The position numbers and the translations under genes were made by a program. The notes beneath the pieces were generated by a model. That model was not told the origin of the DNA, did no database searches, and worked only from the letters and a program-made list of their open reading frames with translations. From Oscillospiraceae bacterium (GTDB taxonomy: Bacteria; Bacillota; Clostridia; Oscillospirales; Ruminococcaceae), in assembly GCA_029007985.1 (NCBI GenBank), contig JAQXIW010000022.1:1-64000 (forward strand): DNA of 64,000 nt, in the 5' to 3' direction. Positions 16,532 through 26,753 of the stretch are shown here, in pieces (positions within the stretch are counted from its first letter, which is position 1; each line of letters starts with the position of its first letter).

Positions 16532-16975
16532 TTATCTGTTTTCTTCAATGGCGGTGATTTTGTCGACTCTTCTCTGATGTCTGCCGCCCTCAAACTCGGT
16601 GGAAAGGAAAATATCGACCATTTCAAAGGCAATGCCTTCGCCGACAATTTTGCCGCCCATGGCAAGCACATTCGCGTTGTTGTGCAGTCTTGTGTACTTT
16701 GCGGAATATGTTTCTGACGCACAGCAGCATCTGATACCCGGCACTTTGTTTGCGGCTATGGAAATACCCACGCCGGTGGAACAGAAAAGCAGACCGAATT
16801 CACATTCGCCGTCTGTTATTTTTTTGCAAGCCGCCCGCGCGTAATCCGGATAATCCACGCTGTCTGTAGAATATGTGCCGCAGTCGATATATTCTATCCC
16901 TTTTTCTTCGAGATGTTTTTTTACGGCCTCTTTCAGAGCAAAACCGCCGTGGTCACAGCCTAACGATACTTTCAT
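16532..16975 (-). CDS. rpiB: Ribose-5-phosphate isomerase B
   Basis: Interconverts ribose-5-phosphate and ribulose-5-phosphate in the pentose phosphate pathway. The 147-residue protein starts with the substrate-binding CDHGGFALKE, has the catalytic cysteine in LLFCSTGVGISIAANK near 62-77, and the ring-opening region RLHNNANVLAMGG near 96-108. The LacA/LacB alternatives are less likely given the close fit to RpiB. It is last in a three-gene minus-strand operon and overlaps tsaB by 4 bp. Confidence 0.93.
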   Translation of the reverse strand: MKVSLGCDHGGFALKEAVKKHLEEKGIEYIDCGTYSTDSVDYPDYARAACKKITDGECEFGLLFCSTGVGISIAANKVPGIRCCCASETYSAKYTRLHNNANVLAMGGKIVGEGIAFEMVDIFLSTEFEGGRHQRRVDKITAIEENR

Positions 16976-17658
16976 TTTTTAGCCTCCGTTTTTTCTTTTA
17001 GTTCTCTTTCAGCCTGAGACAGTCTCAAATAGCTCGGGCTCAAATCAAAGTGCTTTACAGCACCGTTTTTTTCGTATTCCTTTTTTGCGAGCTTGCAGGC
17101 GCCCATGGCTATGCAAGGCATGTCGAATTTATCGCAGATTACATTTTCATATTGTGAAAATGCTCTTTCTGCTACTGTCTTGCCGTCGCCGACAAAACAG
17201 ATTTTCTTTTGACAATTATTTACATATTCCGTCAAAATATGTATGTCCTCGCAAAAATCGTCTTTTACGGTTTGCTCGCCGTCGATTACCGCGCCGTAAA
17301 TCTGGTTTCTCCTTGCGTCAAAGCAAGGCACGATAACGCCGTCAAAATCGACGCACTCCGCCAAGGCTTTTAGAGAGGACACGCCGATACAGTCTTTGTT
17401 TTCGGCGGCAGCCATACCCTTGACCGCCCGCAGACCAATTCTCAGCCCGGTAAAAGAGCCCGGCCCCAATGTGACGGCGAATAAATCGACCTCTTTTATT
17501 GTCAAGTCGACGGTTTTTAACGCATAGTCTACCATCGGCATAAGGTTTTGAGAATGGGTGATATTCGTCGACTGTACGGCGGTGTATATCACTTTTTCGT
17601 CCTGCATTATACATACACTCGACTGTTTTGAGGAACAGTCAAGACCTAAAATAATCAA
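16972..17658 (-). CDS. tsaB: tRNA t6A synthesis protein TsaB
   Basis: Partner of TsaD and TsaE in making N6-threonylcarbamoyladenosine at position 37 of ANN-decoding tRNAs. The 228-residue protein opens with the ASKHA phosphate loop (ILGLDCSSKQSSVCI) and has the family block FAVTLGPGSFTGLRIGLRAVKG near 60-82. It lacks the C-terminal metal-site half found in TsaD, which must lie elsewhere. It overlaps tsaE and rpiB by 4 bp each, so translation is coupled. Confidence 0.93.
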   Translation of the reverse strand: MIILGLDCSSKQSSVCIMQDEKVIYTAVQSTNITHSQNLMPMVDYALKTVDLTIKEVDLFAVTLGPGSFTGLRIGLRAVKGMAAAENKDCIGVSSLKALAECVDFDGVIVPCFDARRNQIYGAVIDGEQTVKDDFCEDIHILTEYVNNCQKKICFVGDGKTVAERAFSQYENVICDKFDMPCIAMGACKLAKKEYEKNGAVKHFDLSPSYLRLSQAERELKEKTEAKK

Positions 17659-18083
17659 TTTATGTCAACTCCCGATATTGTGATTTTTCTTTTTGTCTCG
17701 CCGAGTTTTTCAAATTCCACCAGCACGGTGTATTCGTCAAAAAACGGCTCGATGTTTTCACTCCACTCTATTGCCAAAACTCCGTTGTAATCCAAATAGT
17801 CGTAAAAGCCTATGTTGTACAGCCGGTCTTCGCTCTCGATGCGGTACATATCAAAGTGATAAAGACTGATATTTTTGCTCTCGTAAGGATTTACAATGGA
17901 AAATGTCGGGCTGACGACCTCGGCGTCTATACCCAGACCGTCGCACAGCCCCTGTGTGAATGCGGTTTTGCCCATTCCCAAACCGCCTCTGTAAAAAATT
18001 ACGTCGCCGGAAGACAGCTTTTTCCGCACTCTTTTCGCCAGAGCAACGGTTTCTTCTTTGGAATTAGTGATAAAAGTATTCAA
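17655..18083 (-). CDS. tsaE: tRNA t6A synthesis ATPase TsaE
   Basis: ATPase that recycles the TsaBD complex. The protein of 142 residues has a P-loop (YRGGLGMGKTAFTQGL, GKT near residue 39), then VVSPTFSIVNPYE and the YHFDMYR motif and VLAIEWSENI, all standard for TsaE. I place the start at a TTG (18083), because AAAGAGG lies eight bases before it and the resulting N-terminus (MNTFITNSKEET) fits the family. The ATG at 18122 would add an unrelated 13-residue leader. Confidence 0.92.
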   Translation of the reverse strand: MNTFITNSKEETVALAKRVRKKLSSGDVIFYRGGLGMGKTAFTQGLCDGLGIDAEVVSPTFSIVNPYESKNISLYHFDMYRIESEDRLYNIGFYDYLDYNGVLAIEWSENIEPFFDEYTVLVEFEKLGETKRKITISGVDIN

Positions 18084-18224
18084 AAAACTAACCTCTTTGT
18101 GTAATATAGTATATAATATCACATTTTAATGAATCATTAAAGTCAATTATTTGTACTTTACGCGTTTTTTTGTGGTATACTTATTAAATAACAGCCGAAA
18201 CATAAATAACGAAACGAGAAATAT

Positions 18225-19334
18225 ATGAACAGTCTTAAACAAAAAATTAAAGAGACGGATTTGACCGTACTTTTGATATGTATGGGTCTGAGCTTTTTTT
18301 CCGTCATATCAATATATTCGATTTACGCCAAAATGACAATTCTCAACAATATCCGCGTGGTTATCGTACAGGCCGGGGCGTCCGCTGTCGGCGTCGTCGC
18401 GGCGTTTCTGATTTCGCTCATCGACTACAAGGAAATGTGCGAAATGTGGAAATTACATTCCGCTTTTGCTTACGCCCTCATGGTTTTGACCGCCGTCATA
18501 GGATTTGCGCCGGAGGGCACTACCAACAAGGCATGGATAGCTTTGCCGTTCGGTTTGTCGATTCAGCCGTCGGAAATATTAAAGCTCAGTATGATACTGA
18601 CATTGGCCTTCTTTTTTGAAAAGAATAAAAACACCGTAAACGAAATAAAAACCTTTACAAGATTGGTGTTTGCGGCTCTCGTTCCGCTGGCATTTGTTGC
18701 CTATCAAAAGGACGACGGCACTCTTTTGATTTTCTGCGTAATAGTCGCCTGTATTTTCTTTGCCCGGGGCGTCAGCTATAAAGTGGTTGCCGCCGGGGTT
18801 GTGGGTTTGGCGGCGATGAGCCCTATACTTTGGTTTAAGGTGCTGGATGACTATCAGAAAAACAGAATACTCGCCCTTTTTCACCCGGACGAATTTTCAA
18901 ACATCATGTGGCAGCAAAACCAGGGCAGAATAGCGATAGGCTCCGGCATGATAACCGGCAAGGGCTTTTTGGTGGACAATCACAACGCCACGCCTTTGGC
19001 TTACAACGACTCGATTTTTTCCTTTTTTGCCGAAAGCACCGGTTTTGTGGGTACAGTCTTGCTGTTGGCGGCAATATTGTTTTTGTGGATGAAAATACTT
19101 TCAATCGCAAGGCGCAGCAACGATTTACGGGGCTCTCTGATTTGCGTGGGCGTGTTTGCCATGCTCATGGCGCAGACGGCGATAAACATAGGTATGAACC
19201 TGTCTCTTTTGCCGGTTATAGGCGTTACCTTGCCGCTGTTTTCCGCCGGCGGTACAAGTGTTATAGTGACCTATGCTGCAATAGGCCTTGTGCTGAGCGT
19301 GGCGCGACACAACCCTAAAACTCTGTTTAACTGA
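18225..19334 (+). CDS. rodA: SEDS-family peptidoglycan polymerase (RodA/FtsW-like)
   Basis: Polytopic membrane glycosyltransferase of 369 residues that polymerises lipid II, working with a class B penicillin-binding protein. About ten helices are seen. Family blocks include NKAWIALPFGLSIQPSEILK near 102-121, QNQGRIAIGSGMITGKGF near 229-247, the HNATPLAYNDSIFSFFAESTG segment, and VIGVTLPLFSAGGTS near the end. The moderate length and PSEILK form favour RodA, but FtsW or SpoVE cannot be excluded. It is followed after 8 bp by a DUF2974 gene. Confidence 0.87.
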   Translation: MNSLKQKIKETDLTVLLICMGLSFFSVISIYSIYAKMTILNNIRVVIVQAGASAVGVVAAFLISLIDYKEMCEMWKLHSAFAYALMVLTAVIGFAPEGTTNKAWIALPFGLSIQPSEILKLSMILTLAFFFEKNKNTVNEIKTFTRLVFAALVPLAFVAYQKDDGTLLIFCVIVACIFFARGVSYKVVAAGVVGLAAMSPILWFKVLDDYQKNRILALFHPDEFSNIMWQQNQGRIAIGSGMITGKGFLVDNHNATPLAYNDSIFSFFAESTGFVGTVLLLAAILFLWMKILSIARRSNDLRGSLICVGVFAMLMAQTAINIGMNLSLLPVIGVTLPLFSAGGTSVIVTYAAIGLVLSVARHNPKTLFN

Positions 19335-19342
19335 GGTGTATT

Positions 19343-20575
19343 ATGTCAACAAAAAGAGAAATTCTTAAAAAATACGGCGAGACATTCAATATTATCAAGT
19401 ATGTCGAGAGAGAAATGCGCACCTTTGCGGAAAAGCCTTTTTCCGACGAGGATTCTCTTGTCTTGGCGCAGGCATGCTATATGGAATTTGACAACGCCGT
19501 TCCGTCGGTGGAAATAAAAATGGGCGGCAAAAGCTTTGCTGAAATATACAAAGCCGAGCTTTTCCCGGGCATTTTCGATAACATTCAGATGAAAGAAAAC
19601 AATTTTGCTCTGTTTTCGGCTCTCTGCCGGAGCCCCCGCTTCAGAGATGTTAAAATAAACCACCCGGTCGAAATTACAAACAGCAAAATCGAAGAGCAAT
19701 TTTCTGCCACCGCATTCGTTCTGCCGGGCGGAGACATATATATAGGATACAGAGGCACCGACGCCTCGGTTGTAGGCTGGAAAGAGGATTTTTATATGCT
19801 GATTGAGCCGGCCATACAAAGTCAGTACACGGCTTTGGAATATTTAGAGAGCATCGCCGCCATTTCCGACGGCGAGATTATGCTGGGCGGCCATTCAAAA
19901 GGCGGCACGCTGGCTCTCTATCGGGCGTCCTGCTGCTGTGAAAAAACAAGGCGGCGAATAACCGCCGTCTACAATCACGACGGCCCGGGGCTCACCCGTA
20001 CAATTAGGGAAAGCAGCGAATACGACGCCGTAAAACCGCTTGTGAAAACAACAATTCCTCAGCAGTCGCTTATAGGCATCATTATGAATGACGGCGATTA
20101 CAGCGTGGTCTATTCCGATGCAAAGGGTATTTTTCAGCACGACCCGTACACATGGCAAATGTCCGACGACGGATTTGTGTGGGCGGATAAAATTTCCAAG
20201 ACATCGGATAAAATGGAAAGCGCCCTCGACGAAATGCTGTCGGAACTCTCGGAGGACGAGAAAAAACTTGCTGTCGAGACGGTATTTAGGGTTATTGAGT
20301 CCACGGGGGAGACGAATTTCCCGGATTGGCCTCAATCGGCGCTGAAAGAGTACGAAAAAATAATTGCCACGATTAAAGAAATCGACAGCGATACCGTGAA
20401 AAAAATATCAAATACGGTTATGACAATGATAAAAATCGTATTCAGAAATATGATAGATGTGGAGATGCCGTCGCCGGCCGCCACTCTTGAAAACGCATTT
20501 GCAAATATAAAGAATCAATTTTCAAAAATAGGCAAATCGGAAAACGGCGAAGAAAATTCGGATAATTGCCGATAA
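19343..20575 (+). CDS. DUF2974/Mbeg1-like alpha-beta hydrolase-like protein
   Basis: Cytoplasmic-looking protein of 410 residues. The middle third shows a lipase-type fold: a RGTDASVVGWKEDF block near 136-149 and a nucleophile elbow GGHSKGGTLAL near 182-192, with Ser as candidate nucleophile; an Asp comes later in YNHDGPGL. This is the DUF2974 pattern, related to class 3 lipases, whose role in Clostridia is unknown. The C-terminal 130 residues look helical and amphipathic. The start has GAGGTG and it is only 8 bp after rodA, so it is probably cotranscribed. Confidence 0.8.
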   Translation: MSTKREILKKYGETFNIIKYVEREMRTFAEKPFSDEDSLVLAQACYMEFDNAVPSVEIKMGGKSFAEIYKAELFPGIFDNIQMKENNFALFSALCRSPRFRDVKINHPVEITNSKIEEQFSATAFVLPGGDIYIGYRGTDASVVGWKEDFYMLIEPAIQSQYTALEYLESIAAISDGEIMLGGHSKGGTLALYRASCCCEKTRRRITAVYNHDGPGLTRTIRESSEYDAVKPLVKTTIPQQSLIGIIMNDGDYSVVYSDAKGIFQHDPYTWQMSDDGFVWADKISKTSDKMESALDEMLSELSEDEKKLAVETVFRVIESTGETNFPDWPQSALKEYEKIIATIKEIDSDTVKKISNTVMTMIKIVFRNMIDVEMPSPAATLENAFANIKNQFSKIGKSENGEENSDNCR

Positions 20576-20599
20576 TAAAATAATGTTTGTACATATAAA

Positions 20600-20628
20600 T
20601 TGACACAATTATCACAATTATATATAAT
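20600..20628 (+). promoter_or_regulatory. secA promoter
   Basis: TTGACA (20600-20605), 17-bp spacer, TATAAT (20623-20628). A consensus sigma-A promoter with a leader of about 45 bases to the ATG. Confidence 0.8.
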
Positions 20629-20679
20629 AATAAATTGACGGTTAAAAAATAAACGGATTACATATATTTAGGAGATAAC

Positions 20680-23442
20680 ATGTCTTTAATTACTAAAATT
20701 TTCGGCAGTTATGAAACAAAAGAGCTGAAAAAAATAGAGCCGGTGAAAAATTCCGTGCTTTCACTTGAACCAAAATATCGGGCAATGTCCGACAGCGAGC
20801 TGCAGTCACAGACCCGGGTTTTGAAAGACAGACTCGCCGGCGGCGAAACCCTTGACGACATATTGCCGGACGCATTTGCGGTTTGCCGCGAGGCGTCTTG
20901 GCGTGTTTTGGAAATGAAACACTTCCCTGTACAGATTGCCGGCGGTATTGCTTTACACAGAAACAATATAGCGGAAATGAAAACGGGCGAAGGTAAAACT
21001 CTCGTCGCCACATTGCCGGCATATCTCAACGCTCTCACCGGCAAAGGCGTTCATGTCATTACGGTCAACGATTATCTTGCACGCCGCGACTCTCAGTGGA
21101 TGGGCAAGCTCTATAACTTCCTCGGTCTTACGGTCGGACTTGTCGTACACGGTATGACGAGCGAAGAAAAAAAGCGGGCTTATAATGCCGACATCACATA
21201 CGGTACAAACAACGAATTCGGCTTTGACTATCTGCGTGACAACATGGCTCTCTACGCCAAGGATATGGTGCAGAGGGGATTTAACTATGCCATTGTGGAC
21301 GAGGTTGACTCCATTCTCATAGACGAGGCGAGAACACCTCTTATTATTTCCGGCCAGGGCGACAAGTCCACCGATTTGTACAAGGTGGCAAATACCTTTG
21401 CAAAAACTCTTTCATATTTCAGAGTTGCCGAGACCGATTCAAAAGAAGAGCTCGATGTGGTAAAAGAGGATGTAATAGTAGACGAAAAGGCAAGACAGGC
21501 CACTCTCACGAAAAACGGCATCGAAAAGGTCGAAAGGTATTTCAATCTCGAAAACTATTCCGACCCGGAAAATATGACATTACAGCACCATATCTCACAG
21601 GCTTTGCAGGCCAATGCGATTATGAAAAGAGATATAGACTATGTTGTAAAAGACGGTCAGATTGTAATTGTCGACGAATTTACAGGTCGTCTTATGGAGG
21701 GCAGACGCTATAATCAGGGTCTGCACCAGGCCATTGAGGCAAAAGAGGGCGTACAGATTCAGCACGAGAGCAAGACTCTGGCGTCAATCACATTCCAGAA
21801 CTATTTCAGAATGTATAAAAAACTGTCCGGCATGACGGGTACGGCTCTGTCGGAACGGGACGAATTTTTACAGATTTACGGTCTTTCCGTTTTGCCTATC
21901 CCTACAAACAAGCCGCTCATCAGAAAAGATATGAACGATGTGGTCTACAAGACCGAGAGAGCAAAGTTCAAAGCCGTTATTGATGAAGCGGTTCGGGCGC
22001 ATCGGAAAGGTCAGCCGGTGCTTATCGGTACGATTTCAATCGAAAAATCCGAAATGCTTTCAAAAATGCTGAAAGCAAGAGGCGTAAAGCACGAAGTCCT
22101 CAACGCCAAGTATCACGAAAAAGAGGCTGAAATAGTAGCCCAGGCCGGCAGACTCAACGCCGTCACTATCGCTACAAACATGGCGGGCAGAGGTACCGAC
22201 ATCATACTCGGCGGCAATGCGGAGTTTATGGCTAAAAACGAGATGCGCCGCCTCGGATACGACGAAGAAATGATAGAAAACGCCACCGCGTTTTTCCATA
22301 CGGAAGACCGGGATATTCTGCGGGCGAGAAAAGTATTTTCCGAGCTCAACGACAAATATAAGCGGGAACTTGCCCCTGAGGCACAAAAGGTCAGAGAAGC
22401 CGGCGGCTTGCTGATTCTCGGCACAGAAAGACACGAATCACGCCGTATTGACAACCAGCTCAGAGGCCGTGCCGGCCGTCAGGGCGACCCGGGCGCAACG
22501 AGATTTTATGTCTCTCTCGAAGACGACCTTATGCGTCTTTTCGGCGGCGACAAAACCGCTCGGCTCATGGATAAAATGGGTCTCGAGGAAGACATGCCTA
22601 TCGAAAACAAGATGGTAACAAACACAATCGAATCTGCACAGAAAAAGATTGAGGGCAGAAACTTCGACATCAGAAAGAGCGTTCTTCAGTACGACGATGT
22701 TCTTAACAATCAGAGGGAGCTCATCTACAAACAGAGGGGCGAGGTTTTACAGGGCAACGACGTGTCCCGGTCTATTCACGAGATGGTCACACGCTCAATC
22801 AGGGACAATGTGGAAATGTTCTGTCAGGGCGAGAGCGCGCATCGGTGGAATTTGCAGTCGCTTAAAAACACATATTTGGGCTGGCTGCTTTCCGACAGCG
22901 ATTTGGATTATTCAGACAGCGAACTCGACGCTCTCACGATAGACGATGTGGTTAAATTCATCACCGATAAAGCCGAGGCAAACCTTGCTCAAAAACAGGC
23001 TCTGCTGGGCGAGGACAGAATGCGCGAATTTGAGCGCGTCGTTCTTTTGAGAAATGTAGACTCAAAGTGGATGGATCACATCGACGCCATGGAAGAATTG
23101 CGCCGCGGCATGAATTTGAGAAGCTACGGTCAGCACGACCCTTACGCCACATACAGAATGGAAGGCTTTGATATGTTCGACGAAATGGTCGAGTCCATTC
23201 GTCAGGATACGGCAAAGAACATCATTGCCGCACAAATCAGAATAAACCAAGAGCCTATTAAAAGACAGCGGGTTGCCAAAATCACCGGCACAAGCGGCGG
23301 CGGTGAGGAGCCTGTCAAAAAACAGCCTGTCAGAGCGGGCAAGAAAATAGGCAGAAACGAGCCTTGTCCTTGCGGCAGCGGCAAAAAGTATAAGAATTGC
23401 CACGGCAGAACAGGCGCTGCTCCGCTTGAAATCAAGCCATAA
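20680..23442 (+). CDS. secA: Preprotein translocase ATPase SecA
   Basis: Motor that drives unfolded proteins through SecYEG. The 920-residue protein is full length: Walker A KTGEGKT near 102-108, DEAD-like [16 protein letters not shown] near 206-221, the preprotein cross-linking region, [13 protein letters not shown] near 505-517 and RGRAGRQGD in helicase domain 2. A C-terminal SEC-C zinc motif [14 protein letters not shown] lies at about 895-908 and binds zinc and SecB or ribosomes. Strong promoter and GGAG site. It is monogenic, closed by a terminator. Confidence 0.97.
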   Translation: MSLITKIFGSYETKELKKIEPVKNSVLSLEPKYRAMSDSELQSQTRVLKDRLAGGETLDDILPDAFAVCREASWRVLEMKHFPVQIAGGIALHRNNIAEMKTGEGKTLVATLPAYLNALTGKGVHVITVNDYLARRDSQWMGKLYNFLGLTVGLVVHGMTSEEKKRAYNADITYGTNNEFGFDYLRDNMALYAKDMVQRGFNYAIVDEVDSILIDEARTPLIISGQGDKSTDLYKVANTFAKTLSYFRVAETDSKEELDVVKEDVIVDEKARQATLTKNGIEKVERYFNLENYSDPENMTLQHHISQALQANAIMKRDIDYVVKDGQIVIVDEFTGRLMEGRRYNQGLHQAIEAKEGVQIQHESKTLASITFQNYFRMYKKLSGMTGTALSERDEFLQIYGLSVLPIPTNKPLIRKDMNDVVYKTERAKFKAVIDEAVRAHRKGQPVLIGTISIEKSEMLSKMLKARGVKHEVLNAKYHEKEAEIVAQAGRLNAVTIATNMAGRGTDIILGGNAEFMAKNEMRRLGYDEEMIENATAFFHTEDRDILRARKVFSELNDKYKRELAPEAQKVREAGGLLILGTERHESRRIDNQLRGRAGRQGDPGATRFYVSLEDDLMRLFGGDKTARLMDKMGLEEDMPIENKMVTNTIESAQKKIEGRNFDIRKSVLQYDDVLNNQRELIYKQRGEVLQGNDVSRSIHEMVTRSIRDNVEMFCQGESAHRWNLQSLKNTYLGWLLSDSDLDYSDSELDALTIDDVVKFITDKAEANLAQKQALLGEDRMREFERVVLLRNVDSKWMDHIDAMEELRRGMNLRSYGQHDPYATYRMEGFDMFDEMVESIRQDTAKNIIAAQIRINQEPIKRQRVAKITGTSGGGEEPVKKQPVRAGKKIGRNEPCPCGSGKKYKNCHGRTGAAPLEIKP

Positions 23443-23448
23443 CAACAG

Positions 23449-23474
23449 AGGCGGAAACCTCCGCCTTTTGTTTT
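23449..23474 (+). terminator. secA terminator
   Basis: Perfect 7-bp stem AGGCGGA / TCCGCCT, AACC loop, then TTTTGTTTT. Confidence 0.8.
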
Positions 23475-23539
23475 CGATTGGCATTATCTTTTGAAAAGTG
23501 TATGTTTTGCGGAATTTCCGCAATTACACAGAGGTATAG

Positions 23540-24886
23540 ATGAACAAGTTAAAGAAAAAATTCCGCCTCTCTTCTTCACAGGTAATTATCGGCGGTTTTG
23601 CATTGATGATTTTTATAGGGGCCGTGTTGCTTTATATGCCGTTTTCCACGGTTGAAAAGGGCAGCGCTCCTTTCATAGACTGCCTGTTTACATCCGCCAG
23701 CGCGTCCTGCGTTACGGGTCTGGTTGTTCACGACACGGCGACATATTGGACTGCTTTCGGCAAAACGGTTATACTTTTGCTGATTCAGATAGGCGGTATG
23801 GGCGTAGTTACAATGGCTGTGCTTGTAACTATGATGGCAGGTAAAAAAATATCTCTGTCACAGCGCTCGGTTTTACAGGATTCAATATCCGCACACCAGC
23901 TCGGCGGCATAGTAAAAGCCGCAAGGGACATTGTGCTTACATCGCTGGGGATAGAGCTCGCCGGCGCAGTTCTCTTGTATCCGTCATTCGCAAAGGAATT
24001 TGGCTACTTTGACGGCATTATTTACGCAATATGGCATTCAATTTCCGCCTTCTGCAACGCCGGTTTTGACTTGATGGGCGTAAAAGAGCAGTATTCGTCA
24101 CTCACGGCTTTCACGGGCAACCCTACGGTAAACATAACAATTATGCTCTTGATTGTCATAGGCGGTATAGGCTTTTTGACATGGAACGACATAAAACTGT
24201 ATAAATTCAAGTTCAGAAAATACAAACTGCAGAGCAAACTTGCGCTCTGTACGACCCGGGCTCTCATCTTGGGCGGTTTTGCGTATTTCTATATTTTTGA
24301 ATACTCACAGCGGAAATTCGGCGACCTGACGACAGGAGAAAAAATATGGGGCGCGCTGTTCCAATCCATTACAACGAGAACAGCCGGCTTTAACACCACC
24401 GATTTGACAAAACTGTCAGAGGCCGGTCAGCTCATAACCATTATTTTAATGCTTATAGGCGGCACATCGGGCTCGACTGCAGGCGGTATGAAAACGACAA
24501 CTTTTGCCGTTCTGATTATTACTTGTATTGCGGTATTCCGCAAAAAAGACGATGTCACGGCGTTTAACAGGCGTATATCCTCAGATACAGTCCGCACAGC
24601 GTCGACAATATTTACAATGTATATTTTGCTGTTTGTTCTGTCGGGCATTGCCATAAGCATAAGCGAAGGCCTGCCTTTGCTCACATGTCTTTTTGAAACG
24701 GCGTCCGCAATAGGTACGGTCGGTCTGACATTGGGTATTACACCGTCTTTGCACTTCTTTTCAAAATGCGTGATTATTATGCTCATGTATTTCGGCAGAG
24801 TCGGCGCATTGACAATAATATATGCCACGCTTAAAAATTCAGATAATCTCTACCGTTACCCTGAAGAAAAAGTTACGGTAGGCTAA
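23540..24886 (+). CDS. ktrB: Potassium uptake channel subunit (TrkH/KtrB family)
   Basis: Polytopic potassium-translocating subunit of 448 residues with the four-repeat M1-P-M2 plan of the TrkH/KtrB family. Selectivity loops can be picked out: SASCVTGL near 53-60, FCNAGFD near 170-177, TRTAGFN near 281-287 and ETASAIGTVGLTLG near 386-399. The glycine of each loop lines the filter. Its short length and pairing with a single-domain RCK protein fit KtrB rather than TrkH. The regulatory subunit gene follows after 10 bp. Confidence 0.91.
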   Translation: MNKLKKKFRLSSSQVIIGGFALMIFIGAVLLYMPFSTVEKGSAPFIDCLFTSASASCVTGLVVHDTATYWTAFGKTVILLLIQIGGMGVVTMAVLVTMMAGKKISLSQRSVLQDSISAHQLGGIVKAARDIVLTSLGIELAGAVLLYPSFAKEFGYFDGIIYAIWHSISAFCNAGFDLMGVKEQYSSLTAFTGNPTVNITIMLLIVIGGIGFLTWNDIKLYKFKFRKYKLQSKLALCTTRALILGGFAYFYIFEYSQRKFGDLTTGEKIWGALFQSITTRTAGFNTTDLTKLSEAGQLITIILMLIGGTSGSTAGGMKTTTFAVLIITCIAVFRKKDDVTAFNRRISSDTVRTASTIFTMYILLFVLSGIAISISEGLPLLTCLFETASAIGTVGLTLGITPSLHFFSKCVIIMLMYFGRVGALTIIYATLKNSDNLYRYPEEKVTVG

Positions 24887-24896
24887 GGAGCAGAAA

Positions 24897-25544
24897 ATGA
24901 AAACATTATTACTTATAGGTGCCGGCAGATTCGGCAGACATATCGCAAGAAAAATGAGCGAGCTTGGCCACGAGATAATGGTGGTCGACAGGGATGAAAA
25001 GCATATACAGGACATTATGCCCTATGTCACCAATGCCGTAATCGGCGATTCCACCGACGAAAAATTTTTGCAGTCGCTGGGCGTGTCAAATTACGATGTG
25101 TGCATTTGCGCGATAGGAAACAATTTCCAGGCGTCCCTTGAAACCACTTCTCTTTTGAAAGAGCTGGGCGGCAAGCTCGTCATTGCCAGGTCGTCCAGAG
25201 ACGTACACGAAAAATTCCTTTTGAGAAACGGCGCGGACGAGGTCGTCTACCCTGAAAAACAGATGGGTGAATGGACAGCCATAAGATATTCATCGGACAA
25301 AATCAAGGGCTACACAAACCTGGACGGCGAATTTGCGCTCTATGAAATGCGGGTGCCGGCCGAATGGTACGGCAAGACGGTTTTGGATGTGGATGTCCGC
25401 AAACAGTACAATATCAACATTCTCGCAATTAAGAAAGACCGGAAAATCCAGGAAATCGCCATGCCTAATACGGTTTTTCACAAGGACGAAATCGTTTTGG
25501 TCTTGGGTAGGAATGAAGACATAGTCAAATGCTTTAAGCTGTAA
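24897..25544 (+). CDS. ktrA: Potassium uptake regulator (KtrA/TrkA, RCK domain)
   Basis: Cytoplasmic ring-forming regulator of the potassium channel, 215 residues. RCK_N is a Rossmann fold with LLIGAGRFGRHIARKM at the start and VVDRD binding nucleotide (NAD or ATP); RCK_C (about 135-213) binds a second ligand, c-di-AMP in several Firmicutes. A single RCK unit fits KtrA. An AAGGAG site precedes the ATG and a terminator follows. Confidence 0.92.
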   Translation: MKTLLLIGAGRFGRHIARKMSELGHEIMVVDRDEKHIQDIMPYVTNAVIGDSTDEKFLQSLGVSNYDVCICAIGNNFQASLETTSLLKELGGKLVIARSSRDVHEKFLLRNGADEVVYPEKQMGEWTAIRYSSDKIKGYTNLDGEFALYEMRVPAEWYGKTVLDVDVRKQYNINILAIKKDRKIQEIAMPNTVFHKDEIVLVLGRNEDIVKCFKL

Positions 25545-25545
25545 T

Positions 25546-25567
25546 AAAAGCCCTGCGGGGCTTTTTT
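25546..25567 (+). terminator. ktrBA terminator
   Basis: AAAAGCCC / GGGGCTTTTTT hairpin with T run, directly after the stop codon. Confidence 0.85.
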
Positions 25568-25618
25568 GTTTGTTCAAAGTGTGGTATGATATATAAAAAC
25601 GATGTATCAGAGACGAAA

Positions 25619-26749
25619 ATGAAAAAGATAATCATTATGCCCGATTCTTTTAAGGGCAGCCTTTCGGCACGGGATTTTTCCAAAATCACAAAAGAAGTGC
25701 TGAATAAATATTTCCCCGACTGTGAAATAAAAACTTTTCCGATTGCCGACGGCGGCGAGGGCACAACAGACTGCTTTTTGAGCATAGGCGGCTTTGAAAG
25801 AATACCCGTACGGGTAAAAAACGCCTTTATGGAAAATACCGAGACTTACTATGCATTCAACGGCGAAACCCGGGTAATTGAAACGGCGGCCTGCGCTTCG
25901 TTGCCGTCCGCAAAGGGCAGAGAAAACCCGGTGACGACCACGACTTACGGCGTGGGGCAGATGATGAGACACGCCGCAGCTATCGGGGCAAAGCGCATTT
26001 TGCTCGGGCTCGGCGGCTCGTGTACAAACGATGCGGGCGCGGGTATGGCTCGGGGCGCCGGGGTTAAATTTTTTGACAGGGCAGGGAAAGAATTTATACC
26101 CGTCGGCGGCACTCTGGACTTAATAGCAAATTTTGATGACGGCCTGTACAAAAAAGAGTTTGCCGACATAGAAATAACGGCGATGTGCGACATTGACAAT
26201 GTATTGTACGGCGAGAGCGGAGCGGCGTTTGTATTTGCTCCTCAAAAGGGTGCGGACGAAAAAACAGTCAAATTATTGGACGGAAAACTTAAAGCCGTTG
26301 CAGATTTTATCCATGGGAAAACCGGTAAATCATATCACTCGGTAAAAGGCGCCGGGGCAGCAGGCGGAATGGGATTCGGCGTTTGCGCATTTTTGGGCGG
26401 CAAACTAAAATCCGGTACAGACGCGGTCCTCGACGCAATCGAATTTGAAAAAGAGGCGGAGAGCGCAGACCTGATAATAACCGGCGAGGGCAAACTCGAC
26501 CGGCAGTCTCTTTCCGGCAAGGCGGTGGTGGGCATTTGCCGCAGGGCAAAAAAGCTCGGCGTCCCGGTCATTGCACTAACGGGCGCATACACCCAAGACT
26601 ACAAAAAGGCTTATTGCGAGGGATTGACAGCTGTTTTTTCCACAAATACTGCCCCTATGTCCCTGCGGCAGGCAATGGCGGATATTGAAAAAAATCTATC
26701 GGCAACGATTGAAAATATAGCAAAAATTTTACTTATAAAGAAAGGATAG
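25619..26749 (+). CDS. Glycerate kinase (GarK/GlxK family)
   Basis: Phosphorylates D-glycerate, feeding it into glycolysis. The 376-residue protein shows the type II glycerate kinase signature: IIMPDSFKGSLSA at the start, PIADGGEGTTD near 42-52, LLGLGGSCTNDAGAGMARGAGVKF near 129-152 and the late VITGEGKLDRQSLSGK block. I take the ATG at 25619 because the protein then begins MKKIIIMPDSFKGS as in the family; the ATG at 25586 would add 11 unrelated residues. deoC follows after 4 bp, so the two form an operon. Confidence 0.9.
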   Translation: MKKIIIMPDSFKGSLSARDFSKITKEVLNKYFPDCEIKTFPIADGGEGTTDCFLSIGGFERIPVRVKNAFMENTETYYAFNGETRVIETAACASLPSAKGRENPVTTTTYGVGQMMRHAAAIGAKRILLGLGGSCTNDAGAGMARGAGVKFFDRAGKEFIPVGGTLDLIANFDDGLYKKEFADIEITAMCDIDNVLYGESGAAFVFAPQKGADEKTVKLLDGKLKAVADFIHGKTGKSYHSVKGAGAAGGMGFGVCAFLGGKLKSGTDAVLDAIEFEKEAESADLIITGEGKLDRQSLSGKAVVGICRRAKKLGVPVIALTGAYTQDYKKAYCEGLTAVFSTNTAPMSLRQAMADIEKNLSATIENIAKILLIKKG

Positions 26750-26753
26750 TATT

